Positions 23,339-25,442 of a DNA stretch of 25,442 nucleotides are shown one piece after another (positions within the stretch are counted from its first letter, which is position 1; each line of letters begins with the position of its first letter). Origin of the DNA: Acidiphilium sp. CAG:727 (GTDB lineage: Bacteria > Bacillota > Clostridia > Christensenellales > Borkfalkiaceae). The notes below the pieces were generated by a model that ran no database searches, was not told the origin of the DNA, and was given only the letters and a program-made list of their open reading frames with translations. Made by a program: the position numbers and the translations under genes. The stretch lies in NCBI GenBank assembly GCA_000437515.1, contig FR898493.1, positions 11,074 through 36,515 of the forward strand. The letters are read 5' to 3'.

Positions 23339-24947
23339 GGTCTTTTCTCCTTTTCGCAAAAGCGATAGCGCCTAATATCGGCAAAACCGTAAAGCCGCCC
23401 AAAGCCGCTCCGCAACCCGTTTTTACGGAAGTCGTTTTACCGATTTTATTCGTTATAAGGTCGCCGTCCGACCACTTGTCTTCGTAACTGAAGTCGGGTT
23501 CGGTTCTGTTTTTAACTCCGCTATACTCTATTTCGACTTTTTGCGGATGAATATCTTTATTGACGATTTTAAGATTATCGAAAGTATAACCGCAATAGCC
23601 GTACGCCATAATCGCGACGCTTCCGTAAGGAGTATAACCTAAATCTTTTGAAAAGAGCGGTTCGGCAGGATAATTTCCGCTGTCGGACAGTTTATACCAT
23701 ACCGAAAACACTCCGTCATGCATAGATACCTTATAGTTGTATACCTTACCTTCGTTCTTTTCGCTTAAAATATCCATTTCGACGGTTTTGTACGCTGCGG
23801 GGTATTCCTGCATTTTAGGATTGCTGTTGAGTTGATTGTAAAGTCTGCTTATCTTTCCTTCCACTTCCATAGTGTAAAGTACGTTAGTACGGGCGTGGTT
23901 GTCGAAAGCGCCTCTGCCTGTAGACGCTTCAAGCGAAAATCCGAGCCATCCGCTTGCTTTTTCCTTTACGACGTTTCCGTCCGCGTCTTTCACCGTCTTT
24001 CTCGTAACGTCGGTCAGATCGAAAGTCATTTCGAAGTTAGAGTACGAATACACCGTACTTATAAAGCACGGACGACCGGTAAAAGTCAACGCGCCGTTTT
24101 CAATCTTTACCCCGCCCGACAAATTAGTTCCGTCGTTGGGGTCGGAACGCGTATAAAATGCGTTGCCGTTGTATTCGTCGTTATCGAAAGATTCGGTAAG
24201 TTCGATAGGAGTGGCGGCGTTGGTATAGTCGTACGATTTAATCTTAACCGACGAAATCGTCGCCTCGCAAACGTCGGTCTGACCTATGCAAACGCGTCCG
24301 GAATTGGAATGATCCGTATTCCCTTTCGTCGAATCGTCGCACAATACGTACGGCACGGCAACTCCGGCGGGAGCGATCGTAACGGTCATGTACCCGTCCG
24401 TTACCAGCGATACGTTAAGCGTGAAACTGCTGCCGAAAGTAAGCGACGGATACTCGGTCGGAGCGACTATATCGGTCTTTGCTCCGCTTTCTTTGTCGAA
24501 TTTGCAAACGCCGACTTTAAGAACGTCGTTTCCGTCGTTTATAAAGTAAACTTCGCTGGTGCCTTTTTCGCCGAGTTCGCCTGCGATTTTTTCAAGTCCG
24601 TACGAAAACGCAAAGCGTTTGTCTTCACCGCTCGGAATATCGTAAATCGTCAACGTATAAGACGAAGTATAAATTTCGTTAATACCGTCGGCGGAACAAT
24701 CCTTAAAAACGTTCCTCGTGGTTATTCGCGCGTTCTGGCTGCAATCGCCGTCGAAAACGACGGAGTCGTTTACGGATTTTACGTTGCCCGCTATTCTCCA
24801 AGTACCTTTGTCGAGTTGATCGGTAATAGAGGTTTTATCCGCAACGTTAACGTCCGATTTACCTGCATTCGCAACGGTAAAAGTCGGAATGGCGCACAGC
24901 GCGAGCGCAATGCATGCGGGCGCGATTCTTCGTAATAATTTCTTCAT
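23331..24947 (-). CDS. Secreted protein with two lectin-like sandwich domains and a C-terminal anchor
   Basis: The 538-residue product has an N-terminal signal peptide (about 1-28, cleaved after A-N-A). Two beta-rich regions follow, around 45-240 and 245-470. Both look like concanavalin A/LamG-type jelly rolls (the second resembles DUF1080-like domains, ending in YTFDNLKI). They would bind or act on carbohydrate. The tail is a linker, then Gly-Cys-Gly at 511-513, a hydrophobic helix (514-531) and KRRKDHE, like a cell-surface sorting signal but without LPXTG. No catalytic residues are identified. AAAGGGG precedes the ATG, 2 nt after the upstream binding-protein stop. Function is inferred from the domain pattern and neighbours. 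Confidence 0.6.
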   Translation of the reverse strand: MKKLLRRIAPACIALALCAIPTFTVANAGKSDVNVADKTSITDQLDKGTWRIAGNVKSVNDSVVFDGDCSQNARITTRNVFKDCSADGINEIYTSSYTLTIYDIPSGEDKRFAFSYGLEKIAGELGEKGTSEVYFINDGNDVLKVGVCKFDKESGAKTDIVAPTEYPSLTFGSSFTLNVSLVTDGYMTVTIAPAGVAVPYVLCDDSTKGNTDHSNSGRVCIGQTDVCEATISSVKIKSYDYTNAATPIELTESFDNDEYNGNAFYTRSDPNDGTNLSGGVKIENGALTFTGRPCFISTVYSYSNFEMTFDLTDVTRKTVKDADGNVVKEKASGWLGFSLEASTGRGAFDNHARTNVLYTMEVEGKISRLYNQLNSNPKMQEYPAAYKTVEMDILSEKNEGKVYNYKVSMHDGVFSVWYKLSDSGNYPAEPLFSKDLGYTPYGSVAIMAYGYCGYTFDNLKIVNKDIHPQKVEIEYSGVKNRTEPDFSYEDKWSDGDLITNKIGKTTSVKTGCGAALGGFTVLPILGAIAFAKRRKDHE

Positions 24948-24949
24948 GT

Positions 24950-25442
24950 TTACCCCTTTATACCAGCGTTCTTAAGCCATGTAGCCCAGCCCGTGGTCGC
25001 GTTTACGTTATTTTTGAACGCCGTCCAAAGTTCGGTAGCATTCTGCGAATTATTCGTAGTAACGAGTTTGCCTACTACATCTACCGTGCCGTAAAGGTGA
25101 AGCGTCGCCGTTTTCGAAAATACGGGACTCGTCGCGTTACCGTCGGTTACGTTGGTGTTGGTCTTACTTCTCGCGTATTGTTCTTTTTCGTGATCCGTCC
25201 AGCCCGAAGTGTTTACGAGCGTTTCGTCGGTAAGGTTTGCGTTAGCCGAATAGTGCGTGGCGTTTACGAACTTCGCCAAGCCTTCGTCGGAATAGTAATA
25301 TTGAATAAATTTCTTTACGCCGTCCATAGCGTTGGTATATTTATTAACGATCATCGCGTGTTCGCTGCCGTTATTATATATCATCGTTCTTGCGGAGTAA
25401 ACTTTGTCCCAATCGGCTTGCGATACGTCGTAGCCGCTGCCC
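24950..25442 (-). CDS. ABC transporter sugar-type solute-binding protein, C-terminal part
   Basis: Only the last 164 or so residues are in the window; the frame stays open to base 25442, so the 5' end and signal are missing. The visible part, including NGSEHAMIVNKYTNAMDGVKKFIQYYYSDEGLAKFV and an ending WATWLKNAGIKG, fits the C-terminal lobe of family 1 extracellular sugar-binding proteins. The ligand cannot be told. It is the most upstream gene of the minus-strand glycan cluster that is visible; permeases are expected beyond the right edge. The stop is 2 nt before the next ATG. The internal ATG at 25384 is not the true start, as upstream codons continue in frame. Confidence 0.7.
   Translation of the reverse strand, partial: GSGYDVSQADWDKVYSARTMIYNNGSEHAMIVNKYTNAMDGVKKFIQYYYSDEGLAKFVNATHYSANANLTDETLVNTSGWTDHEKEQYARSKTNTNVTDGNATSPVFSKTATLHLYGTVDVVGKLVTTNNSQNATELWTAFKNNVNATTGWATWLKNAGIKG

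Noticed and set aside
23832..24935. A plus-strand open frame of 367 codons opposite the secreted protein
   Set aside because: It is antisense to a gene with a signal peptide, ribosome site and coupled neighbours; composition is of the shadow type (Arg/Val/Phe-rich).

Overview
The window looks like chromosome from a low-to-moderate GC Gram-positive (Bacillota, Clostridia-like), probably an uncultured gut-type lineage. The grounds are a spoVT-like regulator followed by a SpoVB/YabM-type flippase (the order I recall from Bacillus), strong AAGGAG ribosome sites, consensus sigma-A promoters, a CCA-encoding tRNA-Thr, a BMP-type nucleoside ABC importer and Gram-positive lipoprotein signals. No phage, transposon, IS element or CRISPR array was seen.

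Layout. (1) 68-4744, plus strand: a compact run of spoVT, a MATE/MOP-type flippase, dusB, a nitrilase-fold protein that appears to have lost catalytic residues, trmL and a DUF6062-like Cys/His protein. It ends at a two-way terminator. (2) 4804-7911, minus strand: an OmpR-type response regulator, a HAMP histidine kinase and a PrsW-like membrane protein, all overlapping. A symmetrical operator-like site lies upstream. (3) 7998-8717, minus strand: an S51-family peptidase, divergent from gdhA (8857-10215), which has a consensus promoter. (4) 10285-19417, minus strand: a nucleoside uptake and salvage block. In transcription order it is deoC-deoD-cdd, then a BMP lipoprotein with its ATPase and two permeases, then pdp-tdk. 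Each of the three units has its own sigma-A-like promoter at 19461-19489, 17586-17614 and 12198-12226. (5) 19588-19663, plus strand: tRNA-Thr(GGT) with its own promoter and terminator. (6) 20017-25442, minus strand: the downstream end of a glycan-type cluster. It holds a sugar-type solute-binding protein cut by the window edge, a secreted protein with lectin-like sandwich domains, a lipoprotein with a TIM-barrel hydrolase look, and a cytoplasmic DUF4838-like protein.

How the parts work together. Block 4 would import nucleosides, deaminate cytidine (Cdd), split purine and pyrimidine nucleosides (DeoD, Pdp), feed deoxyribose-5-phosphate into central metabolism (DeoC) and re-phosphorylate thymidine (Tdk). 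Phosphopentomutase, needed to join phosphorolysis to DeoC, is not in the window. The most unusual non-coding structures are a roughly 190-nt leader with competing hairpins ahead of the BMP gene and two mutually exclusive hairpins between the BMP gene and its ATPase. The least understood coding content is the block 6 cluster and the two divergent proteins at 2926-3570 and 4804-5838.
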